From: Prevotellaceae bacterium UBA1075 | Lineage (GTDB): Bacteria; Bacteroidota; Bacteroidia; Bacteroidales; Bacteroidaceae | Direction: 5' to 3' | NCBI GenBank assembly: GCA_002316015.1 | Contig: DCCS01000037.1 | Location: forward strand, 1 to 6,984 | DNA: 6,984 bases | Shown here: one piece after another, positions 1 through 5,767 of the stretch | Layout: each line of letters begins with the position of its first letter | How positions within the stretch are numbered: the first letter of the stretch is position 1 | Position numbers and translations under genes: made by a program | Notes under the pieces: generated by a model | Databases searched by the model: none | What the model was told of the DNA's origin: nothing | What the model saw: the letters and a program-made list of their open reading frames with translations, nothing else

Positions 1-181
1 CCTGAGGGGCTGGGCTGACCCGGTGGCGGAGGACATGTATGACTACATAGGCGCGCAGCGCGGGGAACTCGGCAGCCCCGTCAAGACGGCCAAGGGCAGG
101 AAGAGCGAGGCCGCCGACCCACTGGGCGGGCTGCTGACCGTGGCCTACAGGAGCATCTTTTTGATTTTTGCTGCCCGCTAA
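1..181 (+). CDS. 3' end of an unrecognised protein gene (partial)
   Basis: An open frame runs from the window edge (first whole codon at position 2) to a TAA at 179-181, giving the last 59 residues of a protein that begins LRGWADPVAEDMYDY and ends AYRSIFLIFAAR. Most codons end in G or C, as in the genes nearby, and the other two + strand frames meet stops within the first 50 bases, which supports real coding sequence. The tail has an acidic, tyrosine-containing stretch, then a basic linker (KTAKGRKS) and a hydrophobic C-terminus. The last codons (ATC TTT TTG ATT TTT GCT) are AT-richer than the rest. I do not recognise the family and propose no function. It converges on glnN, so the two transcripts end facing each other. 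Confidence 0.6.
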   Translation, partial: LRGWADPVAEDMYDYIGAQRGELGSPVKTAKGRKSEAADPLGGLLTVAYRSIFLIFAAR

Positions 182-202
182 AAGTCTCATGCCGAGATGG
201 GG

Positions 203-228
203 AAAATAGCGCAGGGCACAATGCCCTG
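203..228 (-). terminator. possible intrinsic terminator of the dapF-dapL-glnN operon
   Basis: Read on the minus strand, a perfect 7-bp stem (CAGGGCA/TGCCCTG) with a 3-base loop at 228-212 is followed after five bases by TTTT (206-203). It lies 71 bases beyond the glnN stop. The U-tract is short and not directly adjacent, so the call is tentative. Confidence 0.4.
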
Positions 229-274
229 GCACCCCCTGAGGGGGAGTTCCAGGCATTGCGCCCCGCTGTGTCCT

Positions 275-291
275 GCTCCTTGGCCAGGAGC
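275..291. repeat. inverted repeat just beyond the glnN stop
   Basis: GCTCCT (275-280) pairs with AGGAGC (286-291) around a 5-base loop, starting eight bases past the glnN stop on the minus strand. No T-run follows in either direction, so it may be an mRNA 3'-end stabilising hairpin rather than a terminator. Confidence 0.4.
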
Positions 292-298
292 CATAGCA

Positions 299-2491
299 TT
301 AGCGGATGAAGAGCATCTCGCGGTACTTGGGCAAGGGCCACAATTCGTCGTCCACGATGAGCTCCAGTTTGTCCACATGGTAGCGGATGCTTTCGAGCAG
401 GCATGCCACGGTGTCGTGGTATGCGATGGCCTTCTCGCGCTCGTTGGTGAGTTTGTTGGCTACCTTGCGGGCGTTCACCAGTTTCTCCACGTTCTCGGTG
501 ATGAAACTGCTGTGCTCGCTTATCTTCTGGATGAGCACCATGTTGTTGGCACTCACCTTCTCGGCAATGGCGGGCGGGAATATCTCCTTCACTCTGTGCA
601 CGTTGTCGATGAGTTGGCTCTGGTAGCGTGTGGCCACGGGGATGATGTGGTTGAGGCAGAGGTCGCCGAAGATGCGCGCCTCGATTTGGATCTTCTTGGT
701 GTAGGTCTCTTGCTTGATTTCCAGGCGGGCCTCCAGTTCGGGCTGCGTGAGCACGTTCATGCTGGTGAACATCTTCACGCTCTCGGGGCTTGTGTAGTTG
801 TCCAGCATCTTGGGCGCGCTGCTCTCCACGTCCAGTCCGCGCCTGGCGGCCTCGGCCTTCCACTCGTCGCTGTATCCGTTGCCCTCGAAGTGTATGGGCT
901 TGCAGGTCTTGATGTCCTGGCGCAGCACCTTCACGATGGCCTTGGTGGGCTCGGTGCCTGCGGCGATGAGCGCGTCCACGCGGGTCTTGAAGTCGGTGAG
1001 TGCCTCGGCCACAGCCGTGTTGAGCACAATCATGGCGGCGGCACAGTTGGCCTGCGAACCCACGGCGCGGAACTCGAAGCGGTTGCCTGTGAAGGCGAAT
1101 GGCGAGGTGCGGTTGCGGTCGGTGTTGTCCAGCATCAGTTCGGGTATCTGGGGGATGTCCAGGCTCAGTGCCTGCTTGCCTGCCAGGTTGAAGAGCTCGT
1201 CGTCATCGGTCTCCTCCAGTTTCTGCAGGAGGTCGGAGAGTTGCTTGCCCAGGAAACTTGATATGATGGCTGGGGGAGCCTCGTTGGCGCCCAGGCGGTG
1301 GGCGTTTGTCGCGCTGATGATGCTGGCCTTGAGCAGCCCGTTGTGGCGGTACACGCCCATGAGTGTCTCCACGATGAAGGTCACGAAGCGCAGGTTGTCG
1401 GTCTGGGTCTTGCCCGGGCCATGCAGCAGTATGCCCGTGTCGGTGGCCAGCGACCAGTTGTTGTGCTTGCCTGAGCCGTTGATGCCGGCAAAGGGCTTCT
1501 CGTGCAGCAGGCAGCGGAAGCCGTGCTTGCGTGCCACTTTCTTCATCAGGCTCATGATGAGCATGTTGTGGTCAACGGCCAGGTTGGTCTCCTCGAAGAT
1601 GGGCGCGAGTTCAAACTGGTTGGGCGCCACCTCGTTGTGGCGGGTCTTGCAGGGTATGCCCAGTTCCAGGGCCTGTATTTCCAGGTCTTTCATAAAGGCG
1701 GCCACGCGCTCGGGGATGGAACCGAAGTAGTGGTCGTCCATCTGCTGGTTCTTGGCGCTGTCGTGTCCCATGAGCGTGCGTCCCGTCATGAGCAGGTCGG
1801 GGCGTGCCGCGTACAGTCCCTCATCGACCAGGAAGTACTCCTGCTCCCAGCCCAGGTTGCTCACCACCTTCTTCACGTCGGGATAGAAGTAGCGTGCCAC
1901 TTCTGTGGCCGCCTTGTCCACGGCCTTCAGCGCCTTCTTCAGGGGGGCCTTGTAGTCAAGTGCCTCGCCTGTGTAGGAGATGAACACCGTGGGGATCATC
2001 AGCGTGTCGCCGATGACGAACACGGGGCTTGCGGGATCCCAGGCACTGTAGCCGCGCGCCTCGAAGGTGCTGCGTATGCCGCCGCTGGGGAACGAGCTCG
2101 CGTCGGGCTCCTGCTGTATCAGTTCCTTGCCGGTGAACTCCTCGACCATGCCTCCCTTCCAGTCGTACTCCACAAAGCCGTCATGCTTCTCGGCCGTGCC
2201 TTCGGTGAGGGGCTGGAACCAGTGGGTGCAGTGGGTGGCTCCCAGTTCCATGGCCCACTTCTTCATGCCTTCGGCCACGGCGTTTGCGGTGGCCATGTCG
2301 AGTGTGGCGCCGTTGTCTATCACATCACACATCTTTTCATAGACCTTGATGGGAAGATACTTGAACATCTTCTGGCGGTTGAACACGTACTTGGCAAAGT
2401 ATTCGCTTGGGCGGTCCTTGCGGTTTGGCACTTCAACGGGCTTCTTGGTGAAAGCCTCTCCCACTACCTGAAATCTTAAAGTACTTGACAT
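299..2491 (-). CDS. glnN: glutamine synthetase type III
   Basis: This cytoplasmic enzyme makes glutamine from glutamate, ammonia and ATP, the main route of ammonia capture. The 730-residue product matches the GSIII family, about 730 residues as in Bacteroides fragilis GlnN and much longer than the roughly 450-residue GSI. Recognisable motifs in order are FPSGGIRSTFEARGY at 134-148, WEQEYFLVD at 215-223 (metal-binding glutamates), HNEVAPNQFE at 285-294, GINGSGKHNNWSL at 336-348 (nucleotide and glutamate site) and FTGNRFEFRAVGS at 467-479 (substrate arginines). The start MSSTLRFQVV fits the family. It is the last gene of the operon, 34 bases after dapL; that gap is A/C-rich with no strong ribosome binding site and no clear promoter. 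All key motifs are present, so the gene should be active. Regulation by nitrogen status is likely but not visible here. Confidence 0.97.
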   Translation of the reverse strand: MSSTLRFQVVGEAFTKKPVEVPNRKDRPSEYFAKYVFNRQKMFKYLPIKVYEKMCDVIDNGATLDMATANAVAEGMKKWAMELGATHCTHWFQPLTEGTAEKHDGFVEYDWKGGMVEEFTGKELIQQEPDASSFPSGGIRSTFEARGYSAWDPASPVFVIGDTLMIPTVFISYTGEALDYKAPLKKALKAVDKAATEVARYFYPDVKKVVSNLGWEQEYFLVDEGLYAARPDLLMTGRTLMGHDSAKNQQMDDHYFGSIPERVAAFMKDLEIQALELGIPCKTRHNEVAPNQFELAPIFEETNLAVDHNMLIMSLMKKVARKHGFRCLLHEKPFAGINGSGKHNNWSLATDTGILLHGPGKTQTDNLRFVTFIVETLMGVYRHNGLLKASIISATNAHRLGANEAPPAIISSFLGKQLSDLLQKLEETDDDELFNLAGKQALSLDIPQIPELMLDNTDRNRTSPFAFTGNRFEFRAVGSQANCAAAMIVLNTAVAEALTDFKTRVDALIAAGTEPTKAIVKVLRQDIKTCKPIHFEGNGYSDEWKAEAARRGLDVESSAPKMLDNYTSPESVKMFTSMNVLTQPELEARLEIKQETYTKKIQIEARIFGDLCLNHIIPVATRYQSQLIDNVHRVKEIFPPAIAEKVSANNMVLIQKISEHSSFITENVEKLVNARKVANKLTNEREKAIAYHDTVACLLESIRYHVDKLELIVDDELWPLPKYREMLFIR

Positions 2492-2525
2492 AAAACCTGT
2501 ATTTAAGTGTGTTTGTGTTCTCTTC

Positions 2526-3758
2526 TCAGCGCAGCCACTTGACCATGCGCTCCATGGCGCGCTCGCAGTCGTCGCGGTCTCCGAAGGCCGTCAGGCGGAA
2601 GTATCCCTCGCCGCTGGGGCCGAAGCCCACGCCGGGTGTGCCCACGATGTGCGGCCCGTGCAGCAGTTCGTCGAAGAACTGCCAGCTGGTGGTGCCCTCG
2701 GGCGTGCGCAGCCAGATGTAGGGCGCGTTCACGCCCCCATAGACCTGCATGCCCACGGACGAGAGTGCCTCCAGCATGATGCGTGCGTTCTGCATATAGT
2801 ATTGTATCGTGGCGCGCACCTGTTCCTTGCCTTCGGGCGAGTAGGTGGCCTCGGCGGCGCGCTGCTGGATGTAGCTTGTCCCGTTGAACTTGGTGCACTG
2901 GCGCCTGTTCCACAGCCCGTTGAGCGCGACGCGCTCGCCTGTGGCGGCCACTGCGGCCGTGAGTTCCCGGGGGACTATGGTGTAGCCGCATCGCACGCCG
3001 GTGAACCCGGCCGTCTTGCTGTAGCTGTGGAACTCGATGGCGCATTGCTTGGCCTTGGGTATCTCGTAGATGGAGTGGGGGATGCCGGGCTCCTGGATGT
3101 ATGCCTCGTAGGCCGCGTCGTACATGATGATGCTGTCGTTCTTGAGGGCATAATCGACCCACCGCTTCAGTTCCTGGCGCGTGATGACCGTGCCTGTGGG
3201 GTTGTTGGGGTAGCACAGGTAGATGATGTCCACCCGCTGGTCGGGCAGGGCCGGGGTGAAATTGTTCCCGGCGTTGCAGGGACAGTAGATGATGTTGCTC
3301 CAGCCCTTGTCGGTAAGCTCTCCCGCGCGCCCGCACATCGCGTTGCTGTCCACATACACGGGGTAGATGGGGTCGGTCATGCACAGGGTGTTGTCCAGTC
3401 CCAGTATGTCGCCGATGTTGCCTGTGTCGCTCTTGGCGCCGTCGTTGACGAACACCTCCACGGGATCCAGGTGGATGCCCCGGGGCAGGAAGTCGTTCTT
3501 GATGATGGCCTCCCTCAGGAACTCGTATCCGTGTTCGGGGCCATAGCCTCGGAATGTGCTCTTGCAGGCCATCTCGTCGGTGGCCTTGTGCAGGGCCGCT
3601 ATCACGGCGGGGGCCAGTGGCTGTGTGACATCGCCGATTCCCAGCCGTATGATGTCGGCATCGGGGTGTGTGACCTTGAAGGCGTTGACCTTCCGGGCGA
3701 TGTCGGTGAAAAGGTAGCTCACGGGGAGCTTGAGGAAATTCTCGTTGACCAGTGCCAT
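2526..3758 (-). CDS. dapL: LL-diaminopimelate aminotransferase
   Basis: This PLP-dependent fold-type I aminotransferase converts L-tetrahydrodipicolinate plus glutamate to LL-diaminopimelate and 2-oxoglutarate in one step, bypassing the succinylase or acetylase branch of lysine synthesis. The 410-residue product has the usual family length. Visible residues are YGPEHGYEFLREAI at 72-85, the YPNNPTGT cofactor-site motif at 183-190, Asp214 in MYDAAYEAY (pyridine nitrogen contact), the Schiff-base lysine Lys248 in SYSKTAGFTG, and Arg388 in GYFRLT (substrate carboxylate). The frame stays open 213 codons upstream to 4397, but that stretch lies inside dapF in another frame; the ATG at 3758, giving MALVNENFLKLPVSYLF, is the family's usual N-terminus. 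It begins 11 bases after the dapF stop, so both are surely on one transcript, and dapF encodes the next pathway step. Confidence 0.97.
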   Translation of the reverse strand: MALVNENFLKLPVSYLFTDIARKVNAFKVTHPDADIIRLGIGDVTQPLAPAVIAALHKATDEMACKSTFRGYGPEHGYEFLREAIIKNDFLPRGIHLDPVEVFVNDGAKSDTGNIGDILGLDNTLCMTDPIYPVYVDSNAMCGRAGELTDKGWSNIIYCPCNAGNNFTPALPDQRVDIIYLCYPNNPTGTVITRQELKRWVDYALKNDSIIMYDAAYEAYIQEPGIPHSIYEIPKAKQCAIEFHSYSKTAGFTGVRCGYTIVPRELTAAVAATGERVALNGLWNRRQCTKFNGTSYIQQRAAEATYSPEGKEQVRATIQYYMQNARIMLEALSSVGMQVYGGVNAPYIWLRTPEGTTSWQFFDELLHGPHIVGTPGVGFGPSGEGYFRLTAFGDRDDCERAMERMVKWLR

Positions 3759-3769
3759 ATCGTGTTTGT

Positions 3770-4624
3770 TTATCGGTTGTCCTCCGGCAGCGGGACCTCT
3801 CCCTCGAAGACGGTGACGGCCGGCCCCGTCATCAGGATGTGGCCGCTCTCCCCGTCCCAGCGTATCTCCAGCGTCCCGCCGTCCATCTCCACCAGGCTCC
3901 TTCGGCCGCTCCGCCCTGTCAGGCAGGCGGCCACGGCCGTGGCGCAGGCACCTGTCCCGCAGGCCATCGTGACGCCGCTTCCGCGTTCCCACACCCTCAT
4001 GCGCAGGGTGCCGTCGGGCTTTACCGACACAAACTCGATGTTGCAGCGCTGGGGAAAGGCGGGGCTGTGCTCCAGCCGCGCCCCCTCGGCGGGCACGTCC
4101 ACGGCGGTCGCGTCGGGCACGAAGCACACAAAGTGCGGGTTGCCCATTGAGACGAAGGTGCCCCTGTGCCCGTCCACCACACCGTCGGTCATGCCTCCGT
4201 CGGGGGTGGAGAGCAGGGCCTTGTCGTGCAGGAGAGGTTCCCCCATGTCCACGGTGGCGCTCCTGGCGGTGCCGTTCCCGTCGAGGTGCAGGCGGATGAC
4301 CTTGATGCCCGACAGGGTGTCGATGGCAATGGTGGTCTTGTCGGTGAGCATGTGGTCGTAGACGAACTTGGCCGCACACCGCACGCCGTTTCCGCACATC
4401 AGGGCCTCGGACCCGTCATTGTTGAAGATGCGCATGCTGAAGTCCGCCTCGGGGACCGGGCTGTCGCCTATCAGGATGAGGCCGTCCGAGCCGATGCCGA
4501 AGTGCGGCTTGCTCCACACGATGCTTGCCTCCGCAGGGTCGGGGATGTTGTTCAGGGGCGTATAGACGTAGATATAGTCGTTGCCCGCCCCGTGCATCTT
4601 GGTGAAGTGAATGTGCCTGTCCAT
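3770..4624 (-). CDS. dapF: diaminopimelate epimerase
   Basis: This cofactor-independent racemase-fold enzyme turns LL-diaminopimelate into meso-diaminopimelate, the peptidoglycan cross-linking residue and the direct precursor of lysine. The 284-residue product has two tandem half-domains typical of the family. Both catalytic cysteines are visible: Cys77 in MCGNGVRCAAKF and Cys222 in ACGTGACATAV. Other family signatures are the N-terminal FTKMHGAGNDYIYV (7-20), GIGSDGLILI (43-52), MRIFNNDGSEA (64-74), SMGNPHFVCFV (159-169) and VWERGSGVTMACGTG (211-225). The start at 4624 places FTKMHGAGND at the expected distance from the N-terminus, and no alternative is needed. It is first in the dapF-dapL-glnN operon, with a Bacteroidota -7 element 34 bases upstream of its ATG. 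Confidence 0.97.
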   Translation of the reverse strand: MDRHIHFTKMHGAGNDYIYVYTPLNNIPDPAEASIVWSKPHFGIGSDGLILIGDSPVPEADFSMRIFNNDGSEALMCGNGVRCAAKFVYDHMLTDKTTIAIDTLSGIKVIRLHLDGNGTARSATVDMGEPLLHDKALLSTPDGGMTDGVVDGHRGTFVSMGNPHFVCFVPDATAVDVPAEGARLEHSPAFPQRCNIEFVSVKPDGTLRMRVWERGSGVTMACGTGACATAVAACLTGRSGRRSLVEMDGGTLEIRWDGESGHILMTGPAVTVFEGEVPLPEDNR

Positions 4625-4658
4625 GTCTTCAGTCTGTCTTGTTGCCTTGTCTCGACTG

Positions 4659-4666
4659 CAAAGGTA
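4659..4666 (-). promoter_or_regulatory. Bacteroidota -7 promoter element for dapF-dapL-glnN
   Basis: The minus strand reads TACCTTTG here, matching the Bacteroidota primary sigma factor -7 consensus TAnnTTTG. It ends 34 bases before the dapF ATG, implying a leader of roughly 25-30 bases. No TTTG -33 element is present at the usual 19-21 base spacing; a TTGACA at 4680-4675 is too close to be a partner. The same nine bases (TTACCTTTG) occur upstream of aguA. Confidence 0.65.
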
Positions 4667-4718
4667 AGGCGTTTTGTCAATATACGCGGCATTTATGAAG
4701 GAAAAAATTTGGCGAATC

Positions 4719-4781
4719 GTGTGTTTTCGCTTTCTTTTTGTATGCTTGTGTGTGCGTTTTGCTTTCCTTTTGCGATTGCTT
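4719..4781. repeat. imperfect direct repeat upstream of the dapF promoter
   Basis: Two T-rich copies of about 29-30 bases stand next to each other: 4719-4747 (core GTGTGTTTTCGCTTTC) and 4752-4781 (core GTGCGTTTTGCTTTCC), both ending in GCTT, with a period near 33 bases. They sit in an AT-richer island between two GC-rich operons, about 50-115 bases upstream of the dapF -7 element and downstream of the aguB stop. Their role is unknown; they could be paired regulator sites, an upstream promoter-enhancing sequence, or drifted duplication. Confidence 0.45.
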
Positions 4782-4819
4782 CCCCGGGCGCGTGTGTCCT
4801 GGAGGGCTGCCGGACTCCT

Positions 4820-4835
4820 CGCGCGCGTGTGTGTA
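4820..4835. repeat. alternating purine-pyrimidine tract (possible Z-DNA)
   Basis: Sixteen bases alternate strictly between pyrimidine and purine (CGCGCGCGTGTGTGTA), the composition most prone to left-handed DNA under negative supercoiling. It lies 56 bases beyond the aguB stop. The 10-mer GCGCGTGTGT inside it also occurs at 4788-4797 and 6817-6826 or its immediate surroundings, in the two gaps flanking aguAB. Confidence 0.5.
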
Positions 4836-4858
4836 AATTGAGTGGATGGTGGCGGGCA

Positions 4859-4887
4859 GGGGAGGGGCGGGCATCCATGCCCTCCCC
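4859..4887 (-). terminator. GC-rich hairpin after aguB, possible transcript end
   Basis: On the minus strand, GGGGAGGG (4887-4880) pairs with CCCTCCCC (4866-4859), starting four bases after the aguB stop. A competing inner stem, GGGCA/TGCCC around TGGA, can form within it. No T-run follows, so it is not a textbook intrinsic terminator; it could stabilise the aguAB mRNA 3' end or attenuate read-through into dapF. Confidence 0.4.
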
Positions 4888-4891
4888 GCGC

Positions 4892-5767
4892 TCAGTCGAT
4901 GAAGCGGCGGGCGAGGGGCGCGAACTCCTCGATGCGCCTGTCGCGCAGGAACGGCCACCACCGGCGCACGTTCTCGCTCCGCTTCATGTCGATGTCCACC
5001 ACGGCCACTTCCTCGCCGGCCTGGCTGGCCTGGTAGAGCAGTTCGCCCTGTGGCCCGGCCACGAAGCTGCTGCCCCAGAACTGTATGCCGCCAGTCTGTC
5101 CGCTGGGGTCCGGCTCGTGGCCCACGCGGTTCACGCTCACCACCGGCAGTCCGTTGGCCACGGCGTGCCCGCGCTGCACGGTAATCCACGCCTCGCGCTG
5201 GCGAGCCTGTTCCTCGGGTGTGTCGGCGCTCTCAAAGCCGATGGCGGTGGGGTAGATGAGCAGGTCGGCCCCCTGCAGGGCCATCAGCCTGGCACCCTCG
5301 GGGTACCACTGGTCCCAGCACACCTGCACGCCCAGGCATCCCACGCTGGTCGGTATGGGATGGAAGCCCAGGTCGCCGGGTGTGAAGTAGAACTTCTCGT
5401 AGTAGGCCGGGTCATCGGGGATGTGCATCTTGCGGTATCGCCCGGCGATGCTCCCGTCCTTCTCGAAGACCACGGCCGTGTTGTGGTACAGGCCCGCCGC
5501 GCGCCTTTCGAACAGGCTTGTCACCAGGACGACGCCGTGCTCCCTGGCCAGCGAGGCGTAGTGGTCGGTCGCGGGCCCCGGGATGCTGACGGCCAGGTCA
5601 AAGTTGCCGGTGCTCTCCACCTGGCAGAAGTAGAGGCTGTCGTGCAGCTCCTGGAGCACGACGAGCCTGGCTCCCTGGCGTGCAGCCTGGGCTATGGCCC
5701 GGGCCAGGCGCTGGCGGTTGGATTGCACGTCCTGGGTGCAATGCAGTTGTATGATACCTGTTTTCAT
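4892..5767 (-). CDS. aguB: N-carbamoylputrescine amidase
   Basis: This nitrilase-superfamily (carbon-nitrogen hydrolase) enzyme hydrolyses N-carbamoylputrescine to putrescine, carbon dioxide and ammonia, the last step of the agmatine route to polyamines. The 291-residue product matches the family length. The Glu-Lys-Cys catalytic triad is visible: Glu40 in VLQELHDSLYFC, Lys113 in YRKMHIPDDP and Cys150 in VQVCWDQWYPE. The segments YYEKFYFTPGD (122-132), AIGFESAD (175-182) and GGIQFWGSSFV (226-236) are typical of the AguB subgroup and favour this substrate over other nitrilase substrates. Its ATG overlaps the aguA stop as ATGA, pointing to translational coupling. There is no signal peptide, so the enzyme is cytoplasmic. 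Confidence 0.96.
   Translation of the reverse strand: MKTGIIQLHCTQDVQSNRQRLARAIAQAARQGARLVVLQELHDSLYFCQVESTGNFDLAVSIPGPATDHYASLAREHGVVLVTSLFERRAAGLYHNTAVVFEKDGSIAGRYRKMHIPDDPAYYEKFYFTPGDLGFHPIPTSVGCLGVQVCWDQWYPEGARLMALQGADLLIYPTAIGFESADTPEEQARQREAWITVQRGHAVANGLPVVSVNRVGHEPDPSGQTGGIQFWGSSFVAGPQGELLYQASQAGEEVAVVDIDMKRSENVRRWWPFLRDRRIEEFAPLARRFID

Larger units (their letters stand above)
182..298. other. convergent intergenic region with several inverted repeats
   Basis: This noncoding gap lies between two convergent genes and is unusually rich in dyad symmetry: a 7-bp stem at 212-218/222-228, a CCCCC/GGGGG stem at 232-236/240-244, and a 6-bp stem at 275-280/286-291. A longer competing pairing joins 220-229 to 249-257 (one bulged base) and extends with GCGC 209-212 to GCGC 258-261. 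It probably serves as a two-way transcription end zone. No open frame of interest is seen. Confidence 0.6.

Noticed and set aside
81..863. 260-codon minus strand frame overlapping the glnN 3' end and the left gene
   Set aside because: It lies in another frame of glnN, is Arg/His/Gln-rich, and has no domain.
197..1261. Long + strand open frame opposite the glnN 3' half
   Set aside because: It is antisense to a well-supported glnN and encodes a low-complexity His/Leu/Val-rich product; strong GC3 bias on the real strand removes stops from the opposite one.
2649..4361. 570-codon + strand open frame across dapL and dapF
   Set aside because: It runs antisense through two genes with intact catalytic motifs and crosses their junction, with no recognisable domain; a shadow of codon bias.
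3759..4397. Extending dapL to an upstream in-frame start, giving 623 residues
   Set aside because: The extra 213 residues are Arg/Gly-rich nonsense read out of frame within dapF; the ATG at 3758 gives the standard 410-residue enzyme.
4675..4680. TTGACA as an E. coli-type -35 for dapF
   Set aside because: No matching -10 lies at about 17 bases, and the spacing to TACCTTTG is far too short for a Bacteroidota -33/-7 pair.
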